A stretch of 56,108 bases of DNA from Novosphingobium panipatense (GCF_002149965.1 NZ_MSQB01000030.1:1-56108); one strand, 5' to 3'. Positions 44,261-52,718 are shown, counted from the stretch's first letter. Numbers and translations: made by a program. Notes: generated from the sequence alone by a model not told the origin.

Positions 44261-44345
44261 AAACGCGAGACATTCCAACTGAAGCTCTGGACTATCTGTG
44301 GCCCGCATGTTGCAATGCAATATTCCCGCGAATCAGGAGGCTTTC

Positions 44346-44531
44346 TTGAAAGAATTCTCGATGATCCGCCACCTCGGTTTCGTGGCGGCACGACGCGGCG
44401 AGCCCACATCGGCTAATCCCTACAGGACATATCTCGAACGGATAGCCTGGATAGGCGGTTACTCCGAAGGCCGCGTGTCCCAAGCGTTCGGCACGATGCT
44501 GACGTCCTACGATACGGCACGTAAGCGGTAG
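44346..44531 (+). CDS. Small protein with TTG start
   Basis: 61 residues, TTG start five bases after GGAGG; an upstream ATG at 44307 in the same frame lacks a ribosome-binding site. Contains MIRHLGFVAARRGEPTSANP and IAWIGGYSEGRVSQAFG. Unknown family. Confidence 0.5.
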   Translation: MKEFSMIRHLGFVAARRGEPTSANPYRTYLERIAWIGGYSEGRVSQAFGTMLTSYDTARKR

Positions 44532-44607
44532 CCGAAACACTGGCTCCAACCTTTACGCTCTCGCCATTTCCCAGATTGGCCGATCACGATGTTACATCAA
44601 TTTCAAT

Positions 44608-44634
44608 CCCCAACTCCCGACGGGCTGGGGTTTT
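44608..44634 (+). terminator. Intrinsic terminator after the small-gene run
   Basis: CCCCA-A-CTCCCGACGGG-C-TGGGG followed by TTTT, an imperfect hairpin with a short U-run 77 bp after the last stop. Confidence 0.55.
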
Positions 44635-45008
44635 GAGCGGTCGTACCCTCCTTCTTTCGAAGGCCAGTCTTTCCGCCGCGCGGCCCGCCCCTATCTTTCG
44701 CTCGCTCCCGATACCGGGACCGCACCTGCCGGTGCCGCCGACCACGCCGCTCCCGCAGTGTCTGCGATGACCGCCGGTTCACGCCGCTGCCCCTCGCTAC
44801 GGCGACTCCCGCCAGCGTAGCACCCGCGCGGCTACCGCCGCGCCCCCGGCGTCGCGCCCCAATCCACCCTCGCCATCCCTCGCGCCGCGCCTCTGCCCCT
44901 GATCGTGCCGTGTGGCGCGCGGAGTTGCGGGCGGCCGGGGCGTTGCGTGTGGACCGCAGCGGCGTCGCGCTGGTGGAGGCGGTGCGCCTCGCGGCGGGCG
45001 GGCGGCGC
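44635..45008. other. GC-rich spacer without a recognised gene
   Basis: About 370 bp ahead of DUF736, very C-rich then G-rich. Open frames on both strands read as Arg/Pro/Ala repeats and look like composition artefacts. I see no RNA gene or iteron; an origin-like role cannot be judged. Confidence 0.4.
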
Positions 45009-45042
45009 GGGGGGTGAGGGCGGGATAGAGAGGAGAGAAGGG
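45009..45042 (+). repeat. Polypurine G-tract, copy 9
   Basis: GGGGGGTGAGGGCGGGATAG then AGAGGAGAGAAGGG, 55 bp before the DUF736 start. Confidence 0.55.
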
Positions 45043-45096
45043 CCGGTGAGGGTGTCGCCGAGAATGGTTTCGAGCGACATTCGAAAGGTAAAGACG

Positions 45097-45564
45097 ATGA
45101 ACATCGGTGAAATCTTTAATCGGAACGGCCGTCTGAAGGGCTCGATCGCCACCCGCACCATCGATCTGCCCAGCGTCGGGCTGCGCAAGGTCGTGAGCGA
45201 TAATCCGAAGGCTCCGGTCTACGAGATCCTCGCGCTTAACATCGCCCGCCGCTACGTCCAGATCGGCGCGCTGTGGGAGGCCGTGTCGAAGCAGGGGGAT
45301 GTGTTCCTCGCCGGGAACATCGACGACCCCAGCCTTCCCGAGCCGCTGCCGATCGCGCTCTTCCCGGCCGATCATGGCGGCTACATGGTCGCCTGGCGTC
45401 GCGACACCATGCGCTCCGATTTCGGTGGCGGCATGGGCGCGAGCAGCGGCCGGTACGACGATCGCGGCCCGGGCGATCAGGGCGGCTTCGGCGACAGCAC
45501 CGTGGGTGCCGGCGGCGAACGGTCGGGTTCGGACACCTCGTTCGAGGAGGAAGACCCGTTCTGA
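45097..45564 (+). CDS. DUF736 family protein
   Basis: 155 residues from the ATG at 45097. Typical DUF736 start and core: MNIGEIFNRNGRLKGSI, ATRTIDLPSVGLRKV, EILALNIARRYVQIGALWEA. The C-terminal 60 residues are Gly/Asp/Ser-rich and acidic. DUF736 proteins are frequent on alphaproteobacterial plasmids and ICEs; role unknown. Terminator-like hairpin directly downstream. Confidence 0.88.
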   Translation: MNIGEIFNRNGRLKGSIATRTIDLPSVGLRKVVSDNPKAPVYEILALNIARRYVQIGALWEAVSKQGDVFLAGNIDDPSLPEPLPIALFPADHGGYMVAWRRDTMRSDFGGGMGASSGRYDDRGPGDQGGFGDSTVGAGGERSGSDTSFEEEDPF

Positions 45565-45586
45565 TCACACGCTGATCAGTCCCATC

Positions 45587-45625
45587 GGGCCGGGGAGGCG
45601 TCAGGCTTCCCCGGCCCCTTTCATT
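45587..45625 (+). terminator. Terminator after DUF736
   Basis: GGGCCGGGGA - GGCGTCAGGC - TTCCCCGGCCC with T-rich tail CTTTCATTTTT, lying between the DUF736 stop and the next ribosome-binding site. Confidence 0.75.
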
Positions 45626-45648
45626 TTTCGCTCATGAGGAGACATCCC

Positions 45649-45930
45649 ATGCGCCGCTCTTCATTGCATTCTTCCGCCCCGCTGACCGACCTTGCCGCGC
45701 TCTCCGCGGCGATCATGGCCAGCCCCTCGATCCGCGACCTGCTCGCGCGGCATGTCGAGGGTGCGTCTCCCGTGCCGGACATCCCGGCGGGCATCACCTG
45801 CGGCGAAATCATCGCCGCCATCTACGACCTGCTCGAGAATACGCCGCTCGCGCCGCACGCGGCCGGGATCGTCGATGCCGTCCTGACACGCGCGGCATTC
45901 GTCGCGTCCGCCCGGGCCAGCAGGCACTGA
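45649..45930 (+). CDS. Stand-alone helical module related to the N-termini of the two SLOG proteins downstream
   Basis: 93 residues behind GAGGAG. CGEIIAAIYDLLENTPLAPH lines up with CAGVIATIFDLLTDTRLDAL and VELIVTTLFDLLRDTRLQPA in the next two genes. It lacks the C-terminal nucleotide-binding domain. Probably a duplicated and shortened paralogue that may associate with them. Confidence 0.68.
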   Translation: MRRSSLHSSAPLTDLAALSAAIMASPSIRDLLARHVEGASPVPDIPAGITCGEIIAAIYDLLENTPLAPHAAGIVDAVLTRAAFVASARASRH

Positions 45931-45951
45931 CCCGGCACGACACCCATGCAG

Positions 45952-45986
45952 GGCCGCGACGCCACCCTCGCGTTCGCGGCCTTTTT
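45952..45986 (+). terminator. Terminator between the helical module and the first SLOG gene
   Basis: GGCCGCGA ... TCGCGGCC stem with a 14-nt loop followed by TTTTTCCTTT, about 20 bp after the stop. Confidence 0.75.
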
Positions 45987-46015
45987 CCTTTGCCCCCCTG
46001 ACAGGGAGAAGTTCC

Positions 46016-47026
46016 ATGAGCCACGACCATTCGCGCAGCATCAGCCGCTTCGCTGATCTGCCCGCGCTGTTCGCCGAAGTGACCGCGACCCCGGAATTCC
46101 AGCGCGCTTTCGGCGATCCGATCCCCCTCTCGATCATCAGCCCGGGGGATGAACCGGGCGAACACGACATGCCCGAGCCGCTCCACGCACAGGCCGATTG
46201 CGCCGGGGTCATCGCCACCATCTTCGACCTGCTGACTGACACCCGCCTCGATGCACTTGCCCCCGAGATCGCATGGGGCATGGTGAACAGCTTTCATTTC
46301 GTCGCCGGAAAGCTCGAACGGCAGGAAGACCTGCTGGCCGACGAACTGCGCGACATGATGCGCCGCTCCGACCTTTCCGAGGTGTTTAATACCGAGCTCG
46401 AGGAGAAGCAGCTGCTGTGCCAGTCGCTGTCCGAACAGCGCGAAGCGGTCGAGTGCATGCGCGACTATGCGGCCGACACCTTCCGCGTGCTTTCGGGCCG
46501 TCCCTGGTCGCCCGCACGCGGTTCGCGGGTCTCGAAGGTCGCCACCGCCACGCAGGTCGCGATACAGGACTTCCTGCGCGCCCGGGAACTCGCCGAGCGC
46601 GAGCGGTACCGCCCGCGTGGCCCGATCGTCGTCGCCTCGGGCCATGCCGAATGGCACGACTGGCAGATCCTGTGGGACCGGCTCGACGCGATCCTCGCGC
46701 GGATCCCGCACATGACGCTGGTGACCACCGCGCAGCGTAAGGGCTTCGATGCGATCGTGGCCTCGTGGGCGGGGAGCCGCGAGGTCCAGCTCGTCACCTA
46801 CTCGCTGATGGGCGCGGGGCGCGGCGCGCCCTTTGCCCGTAATCGCAAGCTGGTCGAACTGAAACCCGTCGAAGCCGTGCTGGGCGAGGGGTCGGGCATC
46901 CAGGCGAACCTCTATCAGGCGCTGCGAAAGGTCGGGGTTCCGATCCATGCCTTCCGAAAGGCCGATCAGGCACCTGCCGAGAAGATCACCGCGCTTCCGC
47001 GGGGCCGCGTTCGCCGGGTAGCCTGA
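46016..47026 (+). CDS. DUF2493 (SLOG superfamily) protein, copy 1
   Basis: 336 residues, ATG at 46016 after GGGAGAAG. N-terminal helical region to about 190, then a DUF2493/cpYpsA-like SLOG Rossmann domain: GPIVVASGHAEWHDW, TLVTTAQRKGFDAIVASWAG, RNRKLVELKPVEAVLGEGSG. SLOG domains bind nucleotides or their derivatives and often act as sensors in conflict systems. It is a clear paralogue of the 47430-48413 gene. Confidence 0.85.
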   Translation: MSHDHSRSISRFADLPALFAEVTATPEFQRAFGDPIPLSIISPGDEPGEHDMPEPLHAQADCAGVIATIFDLLTDTRLDALAPEIAWGMVNSFHFVAGKLERQEDLLADELRDMMRRSDLSEVFNTELEEKQLLCQSLSEQREAVECMRDYAADTFRVLSGRPWSPARGSRVSKVATATQVAIQDFLRARELAERERYRPRGPIVVASGHAEWHDWQILWDRLDAILARIPHMTLVTTAQRKGFDAIVASWAGSREVQLVTYSLMGAGRGAPFARNRKLVELKPVEAVLGEGSGIQANLYQALRKVGVPIHAFRKADQAPAEKITALPRGRVRRVA

Positions 47027-47052
47027 CACCGAAGTCTCAGTGCATTTTTCGA

Positions 47053-47083
47053 GGGACGGCGCGCCGCGCCGTCCCCCTTTTTT
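47053..47083 (+). terminator. Strong intrinsic terminator after SLOG copy 1
   Basis: GGGACGGCG - CGCCG - CGCCGTCCC followed by CCTTTTTT, 27 bp after the stop. Confidence 0.85.
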
Positions 47084-47152
47084 GCGCAAGGGGCGTGCAG
47101 GGTCGTGAGGTCGCGGGCGCTCCACTGAGAGGTAAGCGCCTGGAGGCACCCG

Positions 47153-47187
47153 TTGCGAATCAGGGGCATCGAGCCCCAGATTCGCAA
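47153..47187. repeat. 15-bp inverted repeat, hairpin A
   Basis: The arms TTGCGAATCAGGGGC and GCCCCAGATTCGCAA around a 5-nt loop pair in 14 of 15 positions. It lies in the 400-bp non-coding gap between the two SLOG genes. Confidence 0.75.
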
Positions 47188-47261
47188 AGCCTCTTCTCTC
47201 TCTCAAGAATTCCAATCGTGGCACGGGACCGCGTCGGCCTCAAGGACGACGGGGCCCCACC

Positions 47262-47322
47262 ATTTTTCCGGGCGGGTCGGGCGTCATGCTTCCATTCGGG
47301 CATTCTGGCCGCCCGGAAAAAT
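47262..47322. repeat. 14-bp perfect inverted repeat, hairpin B
   Basis: ATTTTTCCGGGCGG and CCGCCCGGAAAAAT are exact complements around a 33-nt loop. The 5' arm starts with A/T-rich and the 3' arm ends AAAAAT, so a bidirectional terminator or a small mobile-element end are both possible. Confidence 0.75.
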
Positions 47323-47429
47323 CGTGACCCCCATCGCCGGCTGCGCCGGTCGCGTTCCGCGATCCTTGACCCCGCCGCTCGGAGCCCGTGCCCAGGGGGG
47401 AACCTCTTTCGTTTCTACAGGAGGTTCCC

Positions 47430-48413
47430 ATGACGAAGATCCACCGCAGCGTCCGCCCGTTCTCCGACATCGCCGAATTCATCGCGCAGGAGACGATGGC
47501 GGGCACCACCGACGACTTCCACGCCGCCTTCTCCTCCGATCTCGACGGGGTCCGCATCGGGCGCGGCGAGGAGGAGATGGCGACCGACATGCCCGATCCT
47601 CGCGAAGCCCAGCTTGCCGTCGAACTGATCGTCACGACCCTCTTCGACCTGCTGCGCGACACGCGGCTGCAGCCTGCCGCCGAGCGCCTCGCATGGGGCA
47701 TCGTGAACAGTTTCCATCACGTCGCCGACCAGTGGCAGGGGCAGGCCGATAAGGCGACGCGCGACGTCCAGGACCTGCTGCGGCGCGCCGACGGCAGCGA
47801 AATCCACGGCGTCGAACTCGAGCAGGCACAGGGCGAACTCGAATTCCTCGACGAAGCCACCGACGCGCTGCGCTGCATGCGCGACCATGCCGCCGACGTC
47901 TTCCACACCGAAACCGGGCGGCCGTGGTCGGCACCGAAGGGATCGCTGGTCTCGAGTAAGCGCACCGCCTCGGTGATCGCCGCTACCGATTTCCTTGCCG
48001 CCCGCCGCCAGCGCCGCACCGACGCGCATAACCCGCAGGGGCCCATCGTGATCTTCTCCGGCGGCGCGGACTGCTGGTTTGACGACCGCCTGATCTGGGA
48101 GAAACTCGACGACGCGAAATCCCGGAACCCGGCGATGGTGCTGGCGACCACCGCACAGGATAAGGGATGCGACGCGATGGCTGCAGCGTGGGCCGCCTCG
48201 CGGAAGGTGAAGCTCATCACGTTCCGCCTCAGCGCGAAGCTGGGGAAGAGGGCGGGGTTCGTCCGGAACGAGCAGATGGTCGGACTGCGACCCGTTGAGG
48301 CGCTGGTCTGCGAAGGATCGGGCCTGCAGTCCCACCTCGCGCGCCTCGTGAAGGAGAAGCGTATCCCGGCGCGGTTCGTCAGGCTCAGCGATCAGGGATG
48401 GGAGGCGCAGTGA
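47430..48413 (+). CDS. DUF2493 (SLOG superfamily) protein, copy 2
   Basis: 327 residues, ATG at 47430 after CAGGAGG. Same layout as copy 1: AWGIVNSFHHVADQ, MRDHAADVFHTETGRPWS, then the SLOG domain GPIVIFSGGADCWFDD, MVLATTAQDKGCDAMAAAWA, GLRPVEALVCEGSGLQ. The duplication is old, since identity is moderate while all motifs are kept. Confidence 0.85.
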   Translation: MTKIHRSVRPFSDIAEFIAQETMAGTTDDFHAAFSSDLDGVRIGRGEEEMATDMPDPREAQLAVELIVTTLFDLLRDTRLQPAAERLAWGIVNSFHHVADQWQGQADKATRDVQDLLRRADGSEIHGVELEQAQGELEFLDEATDALRCMRDHAADVFHTETGRPWSAPKGSLVSSKRTASVIAATDFLAARRQRRTDAHNPQGPIVIFSGGADCWFDDRLIWEKLDDAKSRNPAMVLATTAQDKGCDAMAAAWAASRKVKLITFRLSAKLGKRAGFVRNEQMVGLRPVEALVCEGSGLQSHLARLVKEKRIPARFVRLSDQGWEAQ

Positions 48414-48425
48414 GGTTCCGCCAGA

Positions 48426-48462
48426 GGATCGGTCCGGTTCGCCGGGCCGGTCCTCATTTCCT
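48426..48462 (+). terminator. Hairpin after SLOG copy 2
   Basis: GGATCGGTCCGG - TTCG - CCGGGCCGGTCC with one mismatch, followed by TCATTTCCTTTT. Confidence 0.6.
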
Positions 48463-48695
48463 TTTATCAAGCGTAGCTCTCGCCCCCGCTCAGGGACCCG
48501 CAGGCGGGTCCGTCGCGGGCGCGATGCGGGACCGCCAGACGGTCCCGGCCTCCTGCGCGCGGCTTCGCCGTGCTCGTCGCAGGGACACCCTTCGGGTGCG
48601 GTCTGGGCGGGATTGGCTGAGGGGGCGAGGCCCGCGTCCTGCCACCAGAGGAGAGGAGGGCAGAGAGGGGTGGCTCATTCGAGGAGATTAAAGCC
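48463..48695. other. Non-coding spacer with short hairpins and a purine tract
   Basis: It contains GGACCCGC-AG-GCGGGTCC (8-bp stem), GGGACCG-CCAGA-CGGTCCC (7-bp stem), and a purine tract (GAGGAGAGGAGGGCAGAG, 48648-48670) before the next start. No gene seen. Confidence 0.5.
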
Positions 48696-49217
48696 ATGTC
48701 CGAGCATCTGCACCTTTCTAATTCGGCCGTCTTCGTTTCCGGGTCGCTGTCCATTACCGCGCTTCCCGAACCCGTCATCGAACGCATCGAGGGTATCCTG
48801 TACCGCGCACTTCCCATCCTGATCGGGGACGCGCGCGGCGTGGATCGATTGGTCCAGCGCCATCTTTCCGATCGCGAGATCGCTGCTGTCAGGGTCTACT
48901 GTTCCGGAGAGGAACCGCGTCATAATCTGGGCGACTGGCCCGTCCGGCGCATTCCTACTTCCGGCAGAAAGGGCACCGCCGCCTTCCATGCCGCGAAGGA
49001 TGCGGCGATGGCGCGCGATGCCGCCCTGGGTCTCGTGATCTGGGATGGTCGCAGCCGGGGCAGCCTTGCGAATATCCACCGGTTGGCGGCGCAGCGGCGC
49101 TTCATCATGATCTGGTTCGGGCCCGAAGCGCGGTTCATCACCCTGAGATCTGATTCCGACAGGGACAGCTTTCTCGAGGCGCATCCCTGCCGGAACCTGG
49201 TGATGACCAGCGCGTGA
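48696..49217 (+). CDS. SLOG-like small nucleotide-binding-fold protein
   Basis: 173 residues behind GAGGAG. FVSGSLSITALPEPVIERI, ILIGDARGVDRLVQRHL and ALGLVIWDGRSRGSLANIHR follow the pattern of SLOG/YspA or nucleoside deoxyribosyltransferase-like folds (a glycine-rich GDARGVD plus a late DG-R-SRGS). Third SLOG-type gene in 3 kb. Assignment is by motif shape. Confidence 0.65.
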   Translation: MSEHLHLSNSAVFVSGSLSITALPEPVIERIEGILYRALPILIGDARGVDRLVQRHLSDREIAAVRVYCSGEEPRHNLGDWPVRRIPTSGRKGTAAFHAAKDAAMARDAALGLVIWDGRSRGSLANIHRLAAQRRFIMIWFGPEARFITLRSDSDRDSFLEAHPCRNLVMTSA

Positions 49218-49460
49218 TCAGATCGCTGCCGGCAGTCCCTTAATCGCCGTCAGCGCCGCGCCGCCGCCTACCCGGACCGCCTGTGTGAGAAGCTCGCGAA
49301 ACTCCCTTTCCGTGAGCTTCTCCACCGGCATCTCCGCGATCATCGCGGCATATCTGCCCCGCAGCGCACGGCGCGCGATTTCCAGTTCATCGTTCATCTT
49401 GCGCTGACGCGCTTCGAGATCGGCGAGCCGATCCCTTTCCGTCATCTTCGGCATTTCCAT
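49218..49460 (-). CDS. Small coiled-coil protein
   Basis: 80 residues from the ATG at 49460 behind GGGGAAGG. Heptad-like MTERDRLADLEARQRKMNDE, then VEKLTEREFRELLTQAVRVGGG. Its stop abuts the stop of the SLOG-like gene (convergent, no gap). Function unknown. Confidence 0.65.
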   Translation of the reverse strand: MEMPKMTERDRLADLEARQRKMNDELEIARRALRGRYAAMIAEMPVEKLTEREFRELLTQAVRVGGGAALTAIKGLPAAI

Positions 49461-49663
49461 CGTCCTTCCCCGATGGCCTGCCCGTCGCTTGCGACTGTGC
49501 CACATCGGCGGATCGGCGCAAGCGGGGATTGCCGCTTCCTGCGGAACCGGCGGGGCTTCGCGCCTGGCCGCCCTGTCGGTCCGTCACCGACCACACCCCA
49601 TCCCATCCCATCCATCGCCCTGCGGTGCCTGTCGTCCGCGGACACCCCCATGAGGAGGCTTTC

Positions 49664-50011
49664 ATGCTCACCATCGAACCCGATTACGACCGTTTCGTCG
49701 AAACCCATGAACCGCACTATTTCTCTGCGCAGGCGAGGGGGTTCGCTCTCATTCGCCAGATCGAACGCCACCTCAAACGGGCTAATTCCTACGCGGGCCA
49801 GTACTATGGTTACACCGATCACGAGACCGGCGACTTCGTGATCACCGACGAGTGCGACGAGGAATACGAGGCGGAATGGAACCGGGCTTCGGAGCTCGCC
49901 CGGATAGCTGCCCGCTCCAATGCGTATCGGATCATCCGGGCGCAGGGCCGTGACGACGAGGCGGCCATGCTCATCCTTGAAGCGCGCACGTTGGTCGCCC
50001 AGCAGGGCTGA
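49664..50011 (+). CDS. Protein of unknown function
   Basis: 115 residues behind GAGGAGG. Acidic/aromatic: YFSAQARGFALIRQIERHLK, YYGYTDHETGDFVITDE, AEWNRASELARIAARSNAYR. Followed by a strong terminator. Unknown family. Confidence 0.7.
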   Translation: MLTIEPDYDRFVETHEPHYFSAQARGFALIRQIERHLKRANSYAGQYYGYTDHETGDFVITDECDEEYEAEWNRASELARIAARSNAYRIIRAQGRDDEAAMLILEARTLVAQQG

Positions 50012-50022
50012 TCACATACTCC

Positions 50023-50055
50023 GGGGACCGGGCCTGACGCCCGGTCCCCTTTTTT
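50023..50055 (+). terminator. Strong intrinsic terminator
   Basis: GGGGACCGGGC - CTGAC - GCCCGGTCCCC followed by TTTTTT, a textbook rho-independent terminator. Confidence 0.9.
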
Positions 50056-50076
50056 GCTTTCGGGGAGACCCCACCC

Positions 50077-50256
50077 ATGAACGCCATCCCTCAAACCTCC
50101 TCGCCACGCACCACCGCGCAACTGCAGCAAGGGTGCCCCGCCCCTGCCGGTACGAGGCTGCGCAGCGCAAGCGCGCTGCGTAAGGCGGGACGCACGGCGC
50201 GAGGCCGTTTTGTAATGGACCCTACGCACGGGTGCAGCGGGCGTATTAGCCTGTAG
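50077..50256 (+). CDS. Short ORF at the backbone/mobile-element junction, probably cut off
   Basis: 59 residues, ATG after GGGGAGACC. NAIPQTSSPRTTAQLQQG looks plausible but the remainder is Arg/Ala-rich and may already belong to inserted DNA. Likely the 5' stub of the next backbone gene. Confidence 0.3.
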   Translation: MNAIPQTSSPRTTAQLQQGCPAPAGTRLRSASALRKAGRTARGRFVMDPTHGCSGRISL

Positions 50257-50349
50257 AAACAAGGTCATATTGCCGTAAGACCCGTATGACCCGGTTCCAG
50301 GGGAGCGTCGTACGCGGACCACGACGCCGACGAGGTCGGCCCTATCCCG

Positions 50350-50907
50350 TTGAGTTACCTTGAAATAATTTGTGGTACGCGTCAGACGCGGTTTCAGGAT
50401 CTGTTCGACCGCCACCTTCATGAAAAGGGCTGGACTCGCTGGTGCATCGGACTGCGGGCCGGCGACGTGGCGCAGCTCCGCCTCACCGATATCGAGTGGC
50501 AGGCGGGTTCGCTGCGGATTACGGGCAAGTCGCGCCATGAAGTTCGCTTGCCGCTGCCCCAGGACGTCGGGGATGCGGTCGCGGCCTATCTCGAATGCCG
50601 ACCGTCTTTCTGCCGAAGTGATCGCGTGTTCCTGAGCACGATCGCGCCCAGTCGCCCGTTCCTAAACGGTGACGCCGTCTCTTCGGTGGTCAGGCGCATC
50701 ATGAAGCGGGCTGGCCTCGTGACACCGTTCAAGGGTGCGCACGTCCTGCGGCACACCGCGGCGACCGAGATGCTGCGCCACGGGGTGCCGCTCGACAAGA
50801 TCGGTCTGGTCCTCCGGCATAGTGGCATCGACACTACGGCCCACTACGCCAAAGCCGATGTCACTCTTCTGAAGCAGGTGGCGCAGCCATGGCCGGAGGC
50901 GCTCTGA
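50350..50907 (+). pseudogene. C-terminal fragment of a tyrosine recombinase (recombinase-in-trio type)
   Basis: 185 residues. From LRAGDVAQLRLTDIEW on it is the catalytic domain, with HVLRHTAATEML and LRHSGIDTTAHYAK holding the RHRY-type residues. The N-terminal SAM-like domain is replaced by unrelated sequence up to about 50440, so the gene is 5'-truncated. Its TGA overlaps the ATG of the next recombinase, as in RIT elements. Confidence 0.75.
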
Positions 50908-51350
50908 TGTTGAAGACCATCGAGACCTATCTCGCACTGCGTCGTGCCACGGGCTTTGCGATGTCGAATGCCGAGTATTTGCTCAAAAGCTTCGCCGGCT
51001 TCGCGACTGAGCGCGGACAGGCGTATGTTCAAACGCAAACAGCCATCGATTGGGCCGCACTGGGACCGTCGATTGCGCAACGCGACGCGCGACTGAAAGC
51101 CGTCTGCCGCTTCGCACGCCATATCCGCGTCGAAGACGTGCGGCACGAGTTGCCCCCGCGCAATCACTTCGGTGCCCAAAAAAGGCGCCGGCCACCGCAC
51201 ATTTACTCGGGCACGGAGATCGCTCGCCTGATCGAAGCCGCTAGCCAGCTTCGACCTCAAGGAGGCCTGCGCCCGCTGACTTATGCGACCTTGATAGCCC
51301 TACTCGCGGTCACGGGGTTGCGCATCGGCACAGCTCGACCGCCGACATGA
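50907..51350 (+). pseudogene. N-terminal fragment of the next tyrosine recombinase
   Basis: 147 residues: the N-terminal core-binding domain (IETYLALRRATGFAMSNAEY, LKSFAGFATERG) and the start of the catalytic domain up to ALLAVTGLRIG, where the homology stops. All later catalytic residues are missing. Adjacent C-terminal and N-terminal fragments show that the middle of a RIT-like trio remains. Confidence 0.75.
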
Positions 51351-51456
51351 CGCGGCGTTCGACGCGACCGAGATGGCCGTCATGGGCCAGGCGAAAAGCA
51401 GCACCGTGGCGGCGGAAAATATCCGCCACCTCCAGATCGGACCGCACGGGGTCGGC

Positions 51457-52326
51457 TCAGGCGGGCGGCACCACCTCGATGGTCAAACGATCGAGTGGGC
51501 TCTGCGTGCTTGCGATCGTCGTCGTCGCCACATGCGTGTAGCGCGCCGTCGTCGACAGGCTGTTGTGCCCGAGCAAGACCTGGATGATCCGGATGTCGAC
51601 GCCGCTCTCGAGCAGATGGGTAGCGAAGCTGTGCCGCAGCGTGTGCACGCTGACCTTCTTGGTCAATCCCGCCGCCTTGGTCGCGGACCGGCAGGCCGAA
51701 TGGAGCACGGAAACGTTGATCGGCTTGTCGCCGCGACCCGGAAACAGCCAGTCGCTCGGCCGCGCCAGGCGCCAGTAGGTCCGCAAGATACCGAGCAGTT
51801 GTGGAGAGAGCATGACCGTCCGGTCCTTGCCGCCCTTGCCGTGACGGACCTGGATAACCATGCGCGCGCTGTCGATATCAGCAACCTTCAGGTTCACCGC
51901 TTCCGAAACGCGCAAACCCGCGGCATAGGCCGTGGTCAGCGCCGTGCGTGCCTTCAGGGACGGCACCGCCTCAAGCAGGCGCACGATCTCGTCGGCGCTC
52001 AAGATCACCGGCAGCTTGCGGGGCGTGCGCGCATAGGCGATCCGCTCGGGAATCTCCGCCCGGTTCAGCGTCACGCCTTAGAAGAAGCGCAGCGCGCAGA
52101 CAGTCTGGTTCAGCGCCGGCCAGGAAATGCCCTGCGACACCAGATACACTTGAAACGCGCGGACATCCTCCAGCCCCAGGCGGTCCGGCGAAGGGCCGAA
52201 ATAACGGCTGAACTTCGTCACGGCATGGAGGTAGGATCGCTGCGCGGCTGGCGACAGGTTGCGAAGCATCATGTCGTCGATCATGCGACGGCGCAGCGGG
52301 CTCACCGCTGCCAAGGTGTCGGTCAT
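51457..52326 (-). pseudogene. Tyrosine recombinase interrupted by one stop codon
   Basis: The frame is open on both sides of a TAA at 52078-52080 (LRFF-stop-GVTLNRAEIPER), where related enzymes would have tyrosine (TAC or TAT). Without it the protein is 289 residues with an N-terminal SAM-like domain (LRRRMIDDMMLRNLSPAAQR) and a catalytic domain (AAGLRVSEAVNL, HTLRHSFATHLLESG, LLGHNSLSTTARYTHV). Similar enzymes accompany IS91-like elements. Internal GTG at 52074 could restart an inactive C-terminal part. Confidence 0.82.
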
Positions 52327-52718
52327 GGATGGTCTCCTGATCAGGGGTTGGTCTTCAGCAACCAAACCTTCCCATCAGGAGGCCATTCCAGCCAGCGAAC
52401 AACCCAGTGCCGCGTCAGCGGGTCGTCTAATCGCCCCTCGGTCAAGTCCAACGAATTGATCGTTCATAAAGATGCGCCGCGTGTGCCGGGTACAGGGTCG
52501 TCTACGCGGTCGATACAAATTTGATCGCCGCAGGATGGGTTCCGTAGCCGAGATCTTCCTATGTTCGTGACGCAATCTGCTCGCAAGGGGCAGTTGCTTC
52601 CCGCTTCGCGGAATGATCCCAACCGCGTCCCGGCAGGGACGGCTCGGCACGCCCCGAACGGGCGCTAACTGATGAAACGATAGATGATGCTGGTTCCGGC
52701 GCTTTTTCCTCCTATTGG
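52327..52718. other. Non-coding spacer between recombinase and IS110 remnant
   Basis: About 390 bp. No coding frame looks real. It holds the recombinase leader on the minus strand and presumably the right end of the first IS110 copy. No clear terminal inverted repeat was found, as expected for IS110. Confidence 0.4.

Noticed and set aside
44635..45008. Replication origin in the GC-rich spacer before DUF736
   Set aside because: No iterons, DnaA boxes or AT-rich unwinding region could be seen, and no rep gene is near.
45809..47224. 471-codon minus-strand frame opposite the first SLOG gene
   Set aside because: Crosses two terminators and intergenic gaps; composition artefact.
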